Below, one piece after another: positions 27,721 to 37,271 of a stretch of 64,000 nt of DNA. Below the pieces are notes generated by a model that saw only the letters and a list, made by a program, of their open reading frames with translations, had not been told where the DNA came from and did not search any database. The position numbers and the translations under genes are program-made. Origin of the DNA: Aeromonas rivipollensis (GTDB taxonomy: Bacteria; Pseudomonadota; Gammaproteobacteria; Enterobacterales; Aeromonadaceae); contig NZ_JAAILA010000013.1 in assembly GCF_010974825.1 (NCBI RefSeq), positions 248,001 to 312,000 on the forward strand, in the 5' to 3' direction. Numbering within the stretch: the stretch's first letter is position 1; every line of letters starts with the position of its first letter.

Positions 27721-29718
27721 ATGAGAAAAACCGTACTGGTGCAGGCGATCGCCTGTGCACTGCTCAGCAGCGCCGCGCACGCTGCCGTCAAGGTGGAAGA
27801 CAAGACCTTCAACACCGCCGCCAGCATGCTGGCCTATACCGAATTCGAACTCTCCGGCGAGCCGCTGGCCGAAGCCCTGGGGCTGGATCTGGACGTGCTG
27901 GACGCCAACCGCGCCGATGAACCGACCCCGTTCGACTTCGCCGCCGGCATCGAATCCTACGAGTACTCCGAAGAGGCGATGTACGCCCTCAACTACCAGT
28001 CCGGCATGGGCCCGCACCTGGTGAACGGGCCGCAGAACCTGGCTCGTGGTGGCACCCTGGCCGACCTTGGCAAGCGGGTGCTGGTCATGGCCGATGCGGT
28101 CGGCTTCCCGGCCGATGAGGTGCCCCAAGGCATGTATCCCCTCTCCCTGCCCTATGCCTCCGCCAATCCGGAGTTCGCCCAAGCGGTGAACGCCGCCCCG
28201 GTCAACGGCGATCAGCTCACCATCAAGACCGCCAAGGGCACCGAGAAATCGGTCAAGACCCAGGTCCCGGCCTACTTCCGCGACTACGCCACCCTGCGCT
28301 GGAGCGGCAGTGACAACCTGCTGGTCCCGGCGGCCGTGGGCGGCATACTGCTCAAGGAAGTGATGTGGTCCCAGGACTTCCTGGGCGGCATGCACGTGGC
28401 CGAGAGCGATGAAGAGGTGGAAGCCGCGTCCGCCACCATGGATCAGGATGGCAAGCACAAGCTCGGCGTCTCCGCCGCCGACGGCTTCAACGGCATGATG
28501 CTGACCGAGCAGTCCATCGACAAGCTGGCCATACTGCAGGGCCAGCTCGGCTTCGATGGCAAGCAGCTCGGCGCCAGGATCAGCCCCCAGTACGATCCGG
28601 CCAAGGGTGTCGTCTACTTCCCCCATCAGGTGAAAGTGACCGAAACCAGCAAGAACGACGTCGGTGCCATCGGCAAGCTGGAGGTGGTGGACGGCTCCGC
28701 CCAGCTGCGCGATGCCTGGATGCTGCTGTGGCCGCTCTCCGAGTTCTACGCCTTCAGCGATCAGCGCAGCGCCAACACCAACCAGAACCCGGCCTTCCAC
28801 GCCGTGTTTGACGGCGCCCCCTTCGCCGCCGCCCCGGCCGCCAACAAGGCCAATGATCTGGGCAAGGCAGTGGCGGGCAGCGATGCCTTCTCCCTGGCGC
28901 TGAACCTCTCCAACCTGACCTTCAAGAACCTGGCCGCCCTGCACTTCGAGCCCAAGGCCGGTACCCTGGTGGACAGCTGGCAAGAGGGCAAGCAGAGCGC
29001 TCACGTCACCACCTTCGACGCCGCCTACGCCCTGGTCGCCCTGCAGATCTTCCAGCGCGCCCAGGATGCCTTGCCGGTCGGTTACGCCGCAGGTGACAAC
29101 GGCGAGCTGAACCTCAAGACCCAGCAGGGTCAACAGGCCCTCGAGCTGGTACGCAAGCAGGCTGACTTCATCCTCGGCAAGCTGGTGGGCAAGAACGGCC
29201 TGGTCCACGATGGCCTGACCCTGGGTGGGTCGCTGGATGCCGGTCAATCCATAGAGGCGCAATTTGCCGCCATCCGTGGCCTGACCGCCGCCTTCCTGGC
29301 CACCTCGGATGCCAAGTACCGCACTGCCGCACGGGATCTCTTCATCGCCACCGACAAGGCCTACTTCAATGCCAAGGCGGGTACCTGGCTGGCGGGCAAG
29401 CAGGGTGAATACACCCCCTGGACCCAGGCTGCCATCTCCGGCGCCCTGCGCTCTGCCATGCTGAACCTGCGCAACGAAGGGGCCGAGAAGGCACCCGAGC
29501 TGGAGCTGGCCAAGCTGACCGGCCAGTACGTCAGCTGGTTCCGTGGCACCGTCAACGGCGGCATGCAGATGGCCGAGTGGGTAGGCGACTCCGGCGAGAA
29601 CGTCATCGACGGCGCCGGTGGTGACACCGACGAAGACGGCGTGCCCCAGGTGACTGCCGCGGGCGGCAAGCACGGCACCGCCATGGTGATGGCCGGCAAG
29701 GCCATCGTCAGCGAATAA
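27721..29718 (+). CDS. Large exported protein of unknown function
   Basis: 665 aa from the ATG at 27721; a second in-frame ATG lies at 27706. The signal peptide MRKTVLVQAIACALLSSAAHA is clear. I do not recognise the family. The N-terminal half is a mixed domain rich in Asp/Glu and aromatic residues. The C-terminal half (~430-620) has paired helices with the pattern seen in six-hairpin (alpha/alpha) barrel proteins, for example EAQFAAIRGLTAAFLATSDA followed by KYRTAARDLFIATDKAYF and TPWTQAAISGALRSAMLNL. The acidic, soluble mature protein suggests a periplasmic or surface role. It is monocistronic, with its own palindromic upstream site and a strong terminator. Glycan-active enzyme or ligand binding are possible but unproven. 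Confidence 0.7.
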   Translation: MRKTVLVQAIACALLSSAAHAAVKVEDKTFNTAASMLAYTEFELSGEPLAEALGLDLDVLDANRADEPTPFDFAAGIESYEYSEEAMYALNYQSGMGPHLVNGPQNLARGGTLADLGKRVLVMADAVGFPADEVPQGMYPLSLPYASANPEFAQAVNAAPVNGDQLTIKTAKGTEKSVKTQVPAYFRDYATLRWSGSDNLLVPAAVGGILLKEVMWSQDFLGGMHVAESDEEVEAASATMDQDGKHKLGVSAADGFNGMMLTEQSIDKLAILQGQLGFDGKQLGARISPQYDPAKGVVYFPHQVKVTETSKNDVGAIGKLEVVDGSAQLRDAWMLLWPLSEFYAFSDQRSANTNQNPAFHAVFDGAPFAAAPAANKANDLGKAVAGSDAFSLALNLSNLTFKNLAALHFEPKAGTLVDSWQEGKQSAHVTTFDAAYALVALQIFQRAQDALPVGYAAGDNGELNLKTQQGQQALELVRKQADFILGKLVGKNGLVHDGLTLGGSLDAGQSIEAQFAAIRGLTAAFLATSDAKYRTAARDLFIATDKAYFNAKAGTWLAGKQGEYTPWTQAAISGALRSAMLNLRNEGAEKAPELELAKLTGQYVSWFRGTVNGGMQMAEWVGDSGENVIDGAGGDTDEDGVPQVTAAGGKHGTAMVMAGKAIVSE

Positions 29719-29736
29719 GTCAGCGATGACCGCATG

Positions 29737-29766
29737 AAAAAGGGAGCCTTCAAGGCTCCCTTTTTG
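29737..29766. terminator. Bidirectional terminator between the exported protein gene and glgC
   Basis: Stem AAAGGGAGCC / GGCTCCCTTT with A-run and T-run on either side. It serves the plus-strand gene and the converging glgC. Confidence 0.9.
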
Positions 29767-29781
29767 TTGGTCTCAGTCTCA

Positions 29782-31056
29782 TCAGCCGAGCTTGGCCACC
29801 ATCTCCTTGGTCACCAGCACTATTCCCTGCTCGGAGCGGTAGAAGCGACGGGCATCCTCGTCCGCGTTCTCCCCCACCACCAGGCCATCGGGCAGCTTGC
29901 AGCCCTTGTCCACCACCACCCGGCGCAGGCGGCAGCCCGCCCCCACTTCGACCCCGGGGAAGATCACCGCCTGATCCAGGGTGCAGAAGGAGTGCACCCG
30001 CACATTGGTGAAGAGCACAGAGTTCAGCACGAAGGAGCCACTGACGATGGAGCCGCCCGCAAACATGGAGTTGATGGTCATGCCGTGCTGGCCGTTTCTG
30101 TCCTGCACGAACTTGGCGGGGGGCGACATGTTCTGGCTGGTCCAGATGGGCCAGTTCTCGTCATAGATGTCGAGCTCGGGCACCACGGAGGCGAGATCCA
30201 TGTTCGCCTCCCAGAAGGAGTCCAGGGTCCCCACGTCGCGCCAGTAGGGCTTTTGCCCCTCCTTGGCCCCGACGCAGGAGATGGTGAAGGGGTGCGCAAA
30301 GGCCTTGCCCTCTCCCACTATGCGCGGGATCACGTCCATGCCGAAGTCGTGCTTGGACTCCAGATTGTGGATGTCCTCCTCCAGCAGCTGATAGAGGTAT
30401 TCCGCATCAAAGATGTAGATCCCCATGGAGGCCAGGGAGATCTGGTCATTGCCCGGCATGGCGGGCGGATTGGCCGGTTTCTCCACGAAGGCGCGGATCT
30501 TGCGCTGCTCGTCGATGTCCATGACCCCGAAGGCAGACGCCTCCGCACGCGGCACCTCGATGCAGGCCACCGTCACCTTGGCCCCGAGGCGCACGTGATC
30601 GAGCAGCATGGCGGCATAGTCCATCTTGTAGATGTGATCCCCCGCCAGCACCACTATGTATTTGGGGCCGTAGTCACGAATGATGTCGACGTTCTGGTAG
30701 ATGGCATCGGCGGTGCCGCGATACCAGTGCACCTCGTCCACCCGCTGCTGGGCGGGCAGCAGATCGATGAACTCGTTCATCTGATAGCGCAGGAAGGACC
30801 AGCCAGATTGCAGATGGCGCAGCAGGCTGTGGGACTTGTACTGGGTGACCACACCCACCCGGCGAATGCCGGAGTTGATGCAGTTGGAAAGCACGAAATC
30901 GATGATGCGGAACTTGCCGCCGAAATGGACGGCGGGCTTGGCGCGATTGTCGGTCAACTGCTTCAGGCGACTACCGCGTCCCCCTGCGAGCACCAAGGCC
31001 ATACTCTGATTCAATAGTTGCCGTGCTTTGGCTGTGTCTACGGGTTCTAGCAACAT
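29782..31056 (-). CDS. glgC: Glucose-1-phosphate adenylyltransferase
   Basis: 424 aa, the normal bacterial GlgC length. The nucleotidyltransferase domain has [29 protein letters not shown] (with the allosteric-site basic residues), [14 protein letters not shown] and the Glc1P site FVEKP. The C-terminal left-handed beta-helix carries hexapeptide-like repeats ([26 protein letters not shown]). It makes ADP-glucose, the committed step of glycogen synthesis. It stands alone here without glgA/B/P, and converges on the exported protein gene. Confidence 0.95.
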   Translation of the reverse strand: MLLEPVDTAKARQLLNQSMALVLAGGRGSRLKQLTDNRAKPAVHFGGKFRIIDFVLSNCINSGIRRVGVVTQYKSHSLLRHLQSGWSFLRYQMNEFIDLLPAQQRVDEVHWYRGTADAIYQNVDIIRDYGPKYIVVLAGDHIYKMDYAAMLLDHVRLGAKVTVACIEVPRAEASAFGVMDIDEQRKIRAFVEKPANPPAMPGNDQISLASMGIYIFDAEYLYQLLEEDIHNLESKHDFGMDVIPRIVGEGKAFAHPFTISCVGAKEGQKPYWRDVGTLDSFWEANMDLASVVPELDIYDENWPIWTSQNMSPPAKFVQDRNGQHGMTINSMFAGGSIVSGSFVLNSVLFTNVRVHSFCTLDQAVIFPGVEVGAGCRLRRVVVDKGCKLPDGLVVGENADEDARRFYRSEQGIVLVTKEMVAKLG

Positions 31057-31113
31057 ATCTACCTCTGCTCTGTTGGGGCTGTTTTCAACCCATCTTCGCT
31101 TTTTTTGCGAACT

Positions 31114-31129
31114 GTGAAAGTGTTTTCAC
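31114..31129. promoter_or_regulatory. Palindrome in the divergent glgC / GGDEF-EAL promoter region
   Basis: GTGAAA-GTGT-TTTCAC, a perfect 16-base inverted repeat between two divergent genes (starts at 31056 and 31244). It resembles but does not fit the CRP (spacer 8, not 6) or Cra consensus, so the regulator is not named. Confidence 0.35.
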
Positions 31130-31243
31130 TCACATTTAGTGGCTTTCCGACGGTCCTTTTCATGGAGTTGCGTGAGTACTCAAGCTTTGTGCCGGCGGCT
31201 TGGTTAGAATTTCTACATCACGAGCATCATCAAGGATGAAACG

Positions 31244-32884
31244 ATGTTGAATAAACACGAGGGAAATCTGCTGCTGGTCAGCGCCCTGGTCTGCATTCCC
31301 ATGCTGTTGCTGCAGGGACTCTGGCTTGCGCCTCCGGCCTCCCCCCTCACCCTGCTGCTGGTCCTGATGACCACCCTCATCGGCTTCGCCCTGCTGCTCT
31401 TTCTCACCCACAGCGTGCGCAAGGGGGAGCGGGAGAGGCAGGAGCAGCGCTGGCTGCTGGCGCTGCAACAACGGGATCCCGCCATGCTGGAGAGCCCGCA
31501 GGCACAAACGGCGCTACGCCAGTTGCTTGCCTCCTTCAGTGAAGCCGAACTCGATGCACATCGCCAGATAAGCGAACTGCAGCAGCAGGCAACCCAGGAC
31601 GAGATGACGGGCCTGCGCAACCGTCATGCATTCAGGCGCGATCTCACCGAGCTGCTGCTGCAGGAGACGACCCAGACCGCCATCCTGGTGCTGATCCGCG
31701 CCACCGAGCTTGCCCGCCTCAATGCCCAGCGCGGCTTCCAGTCCGGGGATGCCTACATCAGGGATATTTCCAACCTCATCAATCTGGTGGTCAACCGCTT
31801 TCCCGGGCATCAGGTCTATCGCATCTCGGGCTCTGATTTTGCGGTGCTGCTCCCCTCTGACATCAACATTCCGCCCCATTTGCTGGGGCAGGAGTTCAAG
31901 CGGGCCTTCGATCATTATCATCGGGAACGGGAATTGGAAAATGTGGCCTACACAGGGCTGACCCAGCTCTCCCGCGCGCAGAATATCGAGGCTATCCTGG
32001 CCCGCGCAGATCTCGCCCTGGCACGGGCTCAGACTGAGACCATCAACGGCTGGGCCATCCAGCAACATGATCACTCCAGCAACCTCCATGGCCAGCAGCA
32101 CTGGAAGAGAGTGCTGGAGGATCTATTGTCGCAGCCGGATTGCATCACCCTCTTCAGCCAGCCGGTGCAGGCGTTCAATCGGGACATGGTGCCCTACCAG
32201 GACATCTCTGCCCGCTTCAGCAATCGAGAAGGCATACAGCTCCCCACAGACACGCTCTTTGCCATGGCACAGCGACTGGAAATGCTGATGCGGCTGGAGC
32301 AGATGCTGATCACCCATGTCATGCGCCAGTATCGCGCCTTCGACCTGCAGACCCACCGCTGGGGGCTCAACCTCTCCAGCTGCCTGCTGCAAAACAGCGC
32401 CTTTTTGATCTGGTTTGATCACCAGCTGCAAAAGGATGCGAACATCAGCGCCAATCTGGTCTTCGCTCTGGATGAAGAGCACCTGAAACACAACATGAAC
32501 GGTGGAAAGCGGCTGTTTGAACTGCTCAGGCGCCATGGCAGTCGCTCCACCATTCGCAACTTTGGCAAGGGGATGGACTCCTTCACCCTGCTTCATGAGC
32601 TGAGGCCGGATTATGTGAAGCTGGATCCGCTGCTGCTTGGCACCCTGGAACGGGACATCGCCAACCAGCAGTTCGTGCGGATGATAGTCGACGTCTCCCA
32701 TCGCATGGGCTGTCTGGTGATAGCGGAAGGGGTGGAGGAGCTCGGTCAGAAGCAGTTGTTGCAAGGCATGTATGTGGACGGATTGCAGGGGTATCTGATC
32801 GCACGGCCCCAGGAGCTGAGGCCTGACATTCCCCATCCGGGGGTCTTCACTGGGGACGTTTCAACTTCAGCAGGGTCAGAATGA
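31244..32884 (+). CDS. Membrane protein with degenerate GGDEF and EAL domains
   Basis: 546 aa. Two membrane helices (about 8-26 and 33-54) are followed by a short coiled segment. A GGDEF-fold domain follows (~115-260: QDEMTGLRNRHAF, then RISGSDFAVLL where GGDEF should be), then an EAL-fold domain (~290-530: LFSQPVQAFN; the EAL loop is replaced by YQDISARF; LRPDYVKLDP and IAEGVEE remain partly). Both active sites lack key residues, so it should neither make nor cleave cyclic-di-GMP. It may bind nucleotide or RNA-decay factors, as CsrD/LapD-type proteins do. AAGGATG precedes the ATG. Its 3' end overlaps the converging next gene by 38 bases. Confidence 0.82.
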   Translation: MLNKHEGNLLLVSALVCIPMLLLQGLWLAPPASPLTLLLVLMTTLIGFALLLFLTHSVRKGERERQEQRWLLALQQRDPAMLESPQAQTALRQLLASFSEAELDAHRQISELQQQATQDEMTGLRNRHAFRRDLTELLLQETTQTAILVLIRATELARLNAQRGFQSGDAYIRDISNLINLVVNRFPGHQVYRISGSDFAVLLPSDINIPPHLLGQEFKRAFDHYHRERELENVAYTGLTQLSRAQNIEAILARADLALARAQTETINGWAIQQHDHSSNLHGQQHWKRVLEDLLSQPDCITLFSQPVQAFNRDMVPYQDISARFSNREGIQLPTDTLFAMAQRLEMLMRLEQMLITHVMRQYRAFDLQTHRWGLNLSSCLLQNSAFLIWFDHQLQKDANISANLVFALDEEHLKHNMNGGKRLFELLRRHGSRSTIRNFGKGMDSFTLLHELRPDYVKLDPLLLGTLERDIANQQFVRMIVDVSHRMGCLVIAEGVEELGQKQLLQGMYVDGLQGYLIARPQELRPDIPHPGVFTGDVSTSAGSE

Positions 32885-33341
32885 TGTCATTGAGCTGGCG
32901 ATAGCGCTCCAGCTCCTTCTGATCGTAACGGGTCGCCAGCATGGTCGGGTTGTGGCGGTTCTTGAGGTAACGGTTGATCTGCAGACGATTGAAACCGGCC
33001 ACCTTGTAGACCTGACCGAGCAAGGCATTGAGCTCCTCGTCCGCCAACCCCGCCCGGGCCAGATAGTCCTCCTGGGACGGGCTCTCCAGCTGGCAGCTCT
33101 GCTTGTCGAGGTGGCCGCTCTCCTGCAGATAGGCGAGCCACTGCTCCACGTAGAGCGGCTTGCAACCGGCCAGCAGATCGAAATAGCCCACCGCATCGCA
33201 GCGGCAGCCGGTCAGCAGCACCAGGGCCAGGGCATCGCTGTCGCATTGTAAGGTCACGGGACCGCTCTGGCCCCAATCCAGCGCCTGCACCCGGATCCGG
33301 GCCCGCCCGCCCGCCGCTGTAGTCACGTCAAAGACAAACAT
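32847..33341 (-). CDS. Small cytosolic protein of unknown function
   Basis: 164 aa from the ATG at 33341 (GGGAGGTG upstream); the frame is open further upstream but only as shadow. No signal or membrane segment. An N-terminal beta-rich part (MFVFDVTTAAGGRARIRVQA) is followed by a helical region with three Cys (two close together in LLTGCRCDAVGYF) and a Lys/Arg-rich C-terminus (RYLKNRHNPTML...LLKLKRPQ). I do not recognise the family. It overlaps the 3' end of the GGDEF/EAL gene by 38 bases in convergent orientation. Confidence 0.6.
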   Translation of the reverse strand: MFVFDVTTAAGGRARIRVQALDWGQSGPVTLQCDSDALALVLLTGCRCDAVGYFDLLAGCKPLYVEQWLAYLQESGHLDKQSCQLESPSQEDYLARAGLADEELNALLGQVYKVAGFNRLQINRYLKNRHNPTMLATRYDQKELERYRQLNDIILTLLKLKRPQ

Positions 33342-33435
33342 GGCACCTCCCGATCGGCAAAGGGTTGATGATGACCCATCTCGGTGACGGGTGCAAAGCC
33401 AAATCGCCCGCTCATCTTGGCGCCCTTGCCGGGCA

Positions 33436-33468
33436 TAAAAAAACCGACGGCCTCGCAGCCGTCGGTTC
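33436..33468 (-). terminator. Intrinsic terminator of the DUF2750 gene
   Basis: Stem ACCGACGGC / GCCGTCGGT preceded on the plus strand by seven A, i.e. a U-tract on the minus strand, about 50 bases after the DUF2750 stop. Confidence 0.85.
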
Positions 33469-33513
33469 TGGTCTCGACGATGGCCCGCATCGGGGCCATC
33501 AGTGCAGCACAGT

Positions 33514-33876
33514 TCAGGCGTCCAGCTCAACCAGCGCCTTGGCCAGCTCGATGGGTTCGAGCTCCTGGCCTTCCAGATCGGCGTTCCAGTTCGGGCCGAC
33601 CAGCACATCGTCTTCGTCCAGATCGTTGATCCAGATGTCGAGAAACTCTTCGAGCTCGATCACTTCCGGCTCGTAATCCGCCCACTCGTCCACGCAGTGC
33701 AGACGGGCATCACCCTCGGCAGACCAGAGCGGCATGACGTCGGCATCTTCGAACTCGGCGGAGCGGCACACCACCCAGTCTTCACCGTAACGCAGACCCC
33801 ACACCTGACCCGACTCGCGGACTTCTTCGATGAACAGCTGGAAATTGGCGTCAAGATTGTCAGTTAGTTTGCTCAT
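33514..33876 (-). CDS. DUF2750 family protein
   Basis: 120 aa, very acidic. It shows the DUF2750 layout: QLFIEEVRESGQVWGLRYGEDWVV, MPLWSAEGDARLHCVDEWADYEP, then EFLDIWINDLDEDDVLVGPNWN. The start at 33876 (MSKLTDNL) is chosen over 33957 because the extra residues are not conserved-looking and a GAGAGA-type site precedes it. No function is known for the family. It is monocistronic with a clear terminator, and lies 114 bases downstream of the chemoreceptor stop on the same strand direction. Confidence 0.72.
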   Translation of the reverse strand: MSKLTDNLDANFQLFIEEVRESGQVWGLRYGEDWVVCRSAEFEDADVMPLWSAEGDARLHCVDEWADYEPEVIELEEFLDIWINDLDEDDVLVGPNWNADLEGQELEPIELAKALVELDA

Positions 33877-33990
33877 GGGGGTCTCTCTCTTGCAGGCGGT
33901 CGGCCAACGCTGGCCAATAATGGGGCTGATGGTGTCCCAAAAGCCCCCCAGACTCAAGCCTTATCCCCAAAAAGGCGGGGATAAGCGCCA

Positions 33991-35619
33991 TCAGGTTCGA
34001 TATTGGGCGACCAGGGCCCCCAACTCATCGCAAGAGAGCGCCAGCTGGCTTGCCGCCTGCTCGGTCAAGCGGTTCTGGGCCAGGGCATCCGCCGCCAGCT
34101 CTGTGATGGCCACCAGCCGCTGGTTGATCTCCTCGGCCGCCCGGCTCTGCTCGGCGGCGGCCGTGGCGATCTGGCTATTCATGGCATTGATGGTGTGCAC
34201 TGATCCATCGATGGCATGAATGGCACCGTCGGCATCACCGGCCCTGTCCGCTGTCGAGCGGGAGAGTTGCTGCAACTGGGTGATGCCGCTGACCACCCGG
34301 CCCGCCCCCTCCTGCAGCCGCTGGATCATCTGCCGGATCTCGTCGGTGGAGCTGTGGGTGCGGGTCGCCAGGGTGCGCACCTCGTCGGCCACCACAGCGA
34401 AGCCACGCCCCTGCTCGCCGGCCCGGGCCGCCTCGATGGCGGCATTGAGGGCCAGCAGGTTGGTCTGCTCCGCCACCCCCCGGATCACGTCGAGCACGGA
34501 GCCAATCTGCTGGGTCTCCTGCTCGAGCTGGCTCACCGCCTGCACCGTCTCCACCATCTCGTCCGCCAGCTGGCTGATGGTCTCCCTGGTCTGGGCCACC
34601 ACCTGACGCCCGTGCTGGGCGAGATTGAGCGCTGAGTCAGCCGCCTCGGCGGCCTGGGCCGCGTGCTGACCCACCTCCCGGCTGCTCACCGTCATCTGCT
34701 CCATGGCGCTGGCCACCCGCAGGGTGTCCTGCTCCTGGCCGGTGACGATGGCGCCGGTCCGGTCGACGATCTGGGCCAGCTGGTGCGCCTGCTCCCGGTT
34801 CTGGGCCGTGATCTGCTGGCTGCGCCCCACCAGCTGCGCCATCTGGCCGGCGAAGAGGTTGAAGTTGACCGAGAGCTGGCTCAGTTCGTCCCGGCCCGAC
34901 TCCGGCAGCCGAAAACGCAGATCACCCTCCCCCCTGGCGATGTTGCCGAGGGCCGATACCGACTGGGAGAGGGGCACCACTATGCTGCGCACTATGAGCC
35001 CGACCACGGCAAACAGCAGTATGGCCAGCACCAGGCCTATCCCGAGCAGGGTGCGCAGCACCTCCTGATACTGGGCCTCGACGTCGTCCACATAGACGCC
35101 GGTGCCGATGATCCAGTCCCAGGGGGCGAAGCGCTTGATGTAGGAGATCTTGCGCACCGGCTCCTCCACCCCGGGCTTGGGCCAGTAGTAGGCCACCTCT
35201 CCCACGCCCTGCGCCCTCGCCAGATCGGCGAAGGCGACGAACAACCTGAGCCCCTGCTTGTCCTCCACCCCGGAGAGATCCTTGCCGTCCAGCTCGGGTT
35301 TCATGGGGTGCATTACCATGGTGGGGTGGCTGTCATTGATCCAGAAGTAATCCTCCTCGCCATAGCGCAGCCCCTTGATCGCCGCGAGGGCCTCGGCCTT
35401 GGCGCGCCCCTCGTCGAGCTCCCCCTTGCGTACCCTGGCCTCGAATCCGGCCACCAGGCTGTAGGCGGTCTCGACCTGAGCCCGGGTCTGACGGCTCTTC
35501 TCCCCCATCAGCCCCTGCTGATAGATCTGCAGGCAGAAGAACAGCAGCAGTCCCAGCAGCGCCAGCACCATCAGGGTCACCAGCGACAGGCGCCGGCCGA
35601 TACTCCATTGTCTCAACAT
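33991..35619 (-). CDS. Methyl-accepting chemotaxis protein with single Cache sensor
   Basis: 542 aa. A membrane helix (~10-30) and a second (~188-210) bracket a ~155-residue periplasmic sensor of the sCache_2 type ([33 protein letters not shown]...[16 protein letters not shown]). HAMP (~210-265) and the methyl-accepting coiled coil follow. The signalling tip is [41 protein letters not shown], fully conserved. There is no C-terminal CheR-binding pentapeptide. sCache_2 receptors often sense small carboxylates, but the ligand cannot be told from this sequence. It stands alone. Confidence 0.92.
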   Translation of the reverse strand: MLRQWSIGRRLSLVTLMVLALLGLLLFFCLQIYQQGLMGEKSRQTRAQVETAYSLVAGFEARVRKGELDEGRAKAEALAAIKGLRYGEEDYFWINDSHPTMVMHPMKPELDGKDLSGVEDKQGLRLFVAFADLARAQGVGEVAYYWPKPGVEEPVRKISYIKRFAPWDWIIGTGVYVDDVEAQYQEVLRTLLGIGLVLAILLFAVVGLIVRSIVVPLSQSVSALGNIARGEGDLRFRLPESGRDELSQLSVNFNLFAGQMAQLVGRSQQITAQNREQAHQLAQIVDRTGAIVTGQEQDTLRVASAMEQMTVSSREVGQHAAQAAEAADSALNLAQHGRQVVAQTRETISQLADEMVETVQAVSQLEQETQQIGSVLDVIRGVAEQTNLLALNAAIEAARAGEQGRGFAVVADEVRTLATRTHSSTDEIRQMIQRLQEGAGRVVSGITQLQQLSRSTADRAGDADGAIHAIDGSVHTINAMNSQIATAAAEQSRAAEEINQRLVAITELAADALAQNRLTEQAASQLALSCDELGALVAQYRT

Positions 35620-35728
35620 ACCCTAGTCCCGAACCAGCTACATGTTGTTAACAAGGTATGTCGCCTTGGCGCGGCCTGTCCACGATGACAGCAAAAGCAG
35701 TGCCAAAAACATGATCCAGCCCCAAAAA

Positions 35729-35762
35729 CAAGAAAGGGTGCCCAGTGGCACCCTTTCTTGTT
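35729..35762 (-). terminator. Intrinsic terminator after gsk
   Basis: Stem CAAGAAAGGGTGCC / GGCACCCTTTCTTG around CAGT, about 20 bases after the gsk stop; the arms themselves provide A/T runs on both sides. Confidence 0.85.
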
Positions 35763-35780
35763 GTCGACTGGATGACGCTA

Positions 35781-37085
35781 TCAGCGCTCCCAGTACACCT
35801 CTTCCAGGCTGTCTTCCTTCTCCGGCAGGCCGCGGGAGAGACGCGGGCTGCTCTGGGCCAGCACCTCGTAGCTCACCCGGTTGGCGTACTTGCACACCTG
35901 GGCCAGGGAGGAGTAGGTGAGGAACTCGGAGAGGTGCTTGGCGGAGTTCGGCACATTCATGCGGTGATAGGCGTTGGCCACCATGTCGTGCAGCACCGCG
36001 GACAGGGCGCCATCCCCGGCGCCATTGGTGTTCTTGATCTTCTCCGGGCCGCCCATGTAGGGGGAGATATGGGAGTAGATCCGCGCCGGATTGCGGCACT
36101 TCTCGCGGGCCATGGGGCGGCTGAACTCATACATGTTGAACTCGGGGATCACCCCGGGCAGCAGGGTATGGGTGGTCTCGCGCTTGTAGTCTTCCTCGGT
36201 GTAGCTCGCCATGTAGAGGCCGATGGGACCGGCGGTGCAGAGCACCATATCGGCCCAGTCCAGCGCCTTGTCGGCGGCGCCGAGCGGGTCTTTGATCCCG
36301 GTCAGGGCCTCGGCCTCGTCCTCGTTCATGGCGAGCACTGTCACGTTCTCGCTGATGAAATCACGCCACCACTGGGGGTTCTCGTCGATGACGAAACGGG
36401 TGCCCAGGGTCAGCACCACGGGCACACCGGCCTCGCGGGCATAACGGACGGCAGCCATGGCCGCCTCCTTCATGGGAGTGCCGTCTGCGCCGCGCACCAG
36501 GTAGGCGGTGATCACCAGGGCGGAGGAGTCCTTGATGATGGCTTCCGGGATGTGCGCCACGTCCAGGTGGTCCATCTTGCCGGCGTTGATGCCAAAGCTG
36601 CGCTCGCCCCCTTCGGTGATGAAGGTGAAGCAGCGACCGACAGGGCCGTCCACCGGCTGCAGGTAGTCGAGGTTGACCCGGGACGAGGTGTTGCACAGAT
36701 AGCGGTAGGCGTAGCTGCCGATGCGGATGTCCTGGCTCATCACCCCGAGCAGGATGGAGTGGGAATCGGCCAGCACAGAGTAGTTGTGCATGGTGTTGCC
36801 TATAGTGCCGCCGGCAAACTCGCTCACCACCATGTTGTTGGCCTTGAGCTCTTCATAGACCCGCTCGGCCACGTCGTCGGAGATGAGCATGGAGTGGCCC
36901 TTGCTCAGGCCGTACCGGTTCAGAAAGTCCTCGTCCACATGGGCTTCGATATCCACCAGAGTCTGATCTATACCCACCACATAGGCCTTGCCCAGTTCGG
37001 TGAGCTGGGGATTTTGCGGGATCAGGGGATCACGCCTGTCGACCGGGAAGTAGTGTTTGGACTTGCGCTGACCGGGAAATTTCAT
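35781..37085 (-). CDS. gsk: Inosine-guanosine kinase
   Basis: 434 aa, the length of E. coli Gsk and very similar along its whole length (MKFPGQRKSKHYFPV start; VVGIDQTLVDIEA; AGGTIGNTMHNYSVLAD; MGGPEKIKNTNGAGDGALSA). It is a PfkB/ribokinase-fold enzyme: the NTNGAGDGA anion-hole motif with catalytic Asp is near the C-terminus. It phosphorylates inosine and guanosine to IMP and GMP in purine salvage. The order htpG-adk-hemH-x-gsk is the same as in enterobacteria. Confidence 0.96.
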   Translation of the reverse strand: MKFPGQRKSKHYFPVDRRDPLIPQNPQLTELGKAYVVGIDQTLVDIEAHVDEDFLNRYGLSKGHSMLISDDVAERVYEELKANNMVVSEFAGGTIGNTMHNYSVLADSHSILLGVMSQDIRIGSYAYRYLCNTSSRVNLDYLQPVDGPVGRCFTFITEGGERSFGINAGKMDHLDVAHIPEAIIKDSSALVITAYLVRGADGTPMKEAAMAAVRYAREAGVPVVLTLGTRFVIDENPQWWRDFISENVTVLAMNEDEAEALTGIKDPLGAADKALDWADMVLCTAGPIGLYMASYTEEDYKRETTHTLLPGVIPEFNMYEFSRPMAREKCRNPARIYSHISPYMGGPEKIKNTNGAGDGALSAVLHDMVANAYHRMNVPNSAKHLSEFLTYSSLAQVCKYANRVSYEVLAQSSPRLSRGLPEKEDSLEEVYWER

Positions 37086-37217
37086 GGCAATCTTCTGTGC
37101 TCTGGGGGAAAGAGGGGCGGGATTTTAACACAATCCACCCCGCCGAAAAGTCGCCCGATTAAAATATGGGGTCAGTATAGGCAAGGGTTTGCGAGGAAAA
37201 CGTTTGATCTTCCCCCC

Positions 37218-37250
37218 TCAAAAAACCACCTCGCGCTGAGGTGGTTTTTC
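37218..37250 (-). terminator. Intrinsic terminator after the MAPEG gene
   Basis: Stem AAAACCACCTC / GAGGTGGTTTT around GCGCT, just after the MAPEG stop codon on the minus strand. Confidence 0.85.
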
Positions 37251-37271
37251 GCACTCAAGTGGCCTCTGGCC

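Noticed and set aside
27559-29673. 704-codon minus-strand frame opposite the large exported protein
   Set aside because: The plus strand has a signal peptide, ribosome site, terminator and plausible protein composition; the antisense product is low-complexity Gly/Val/His.
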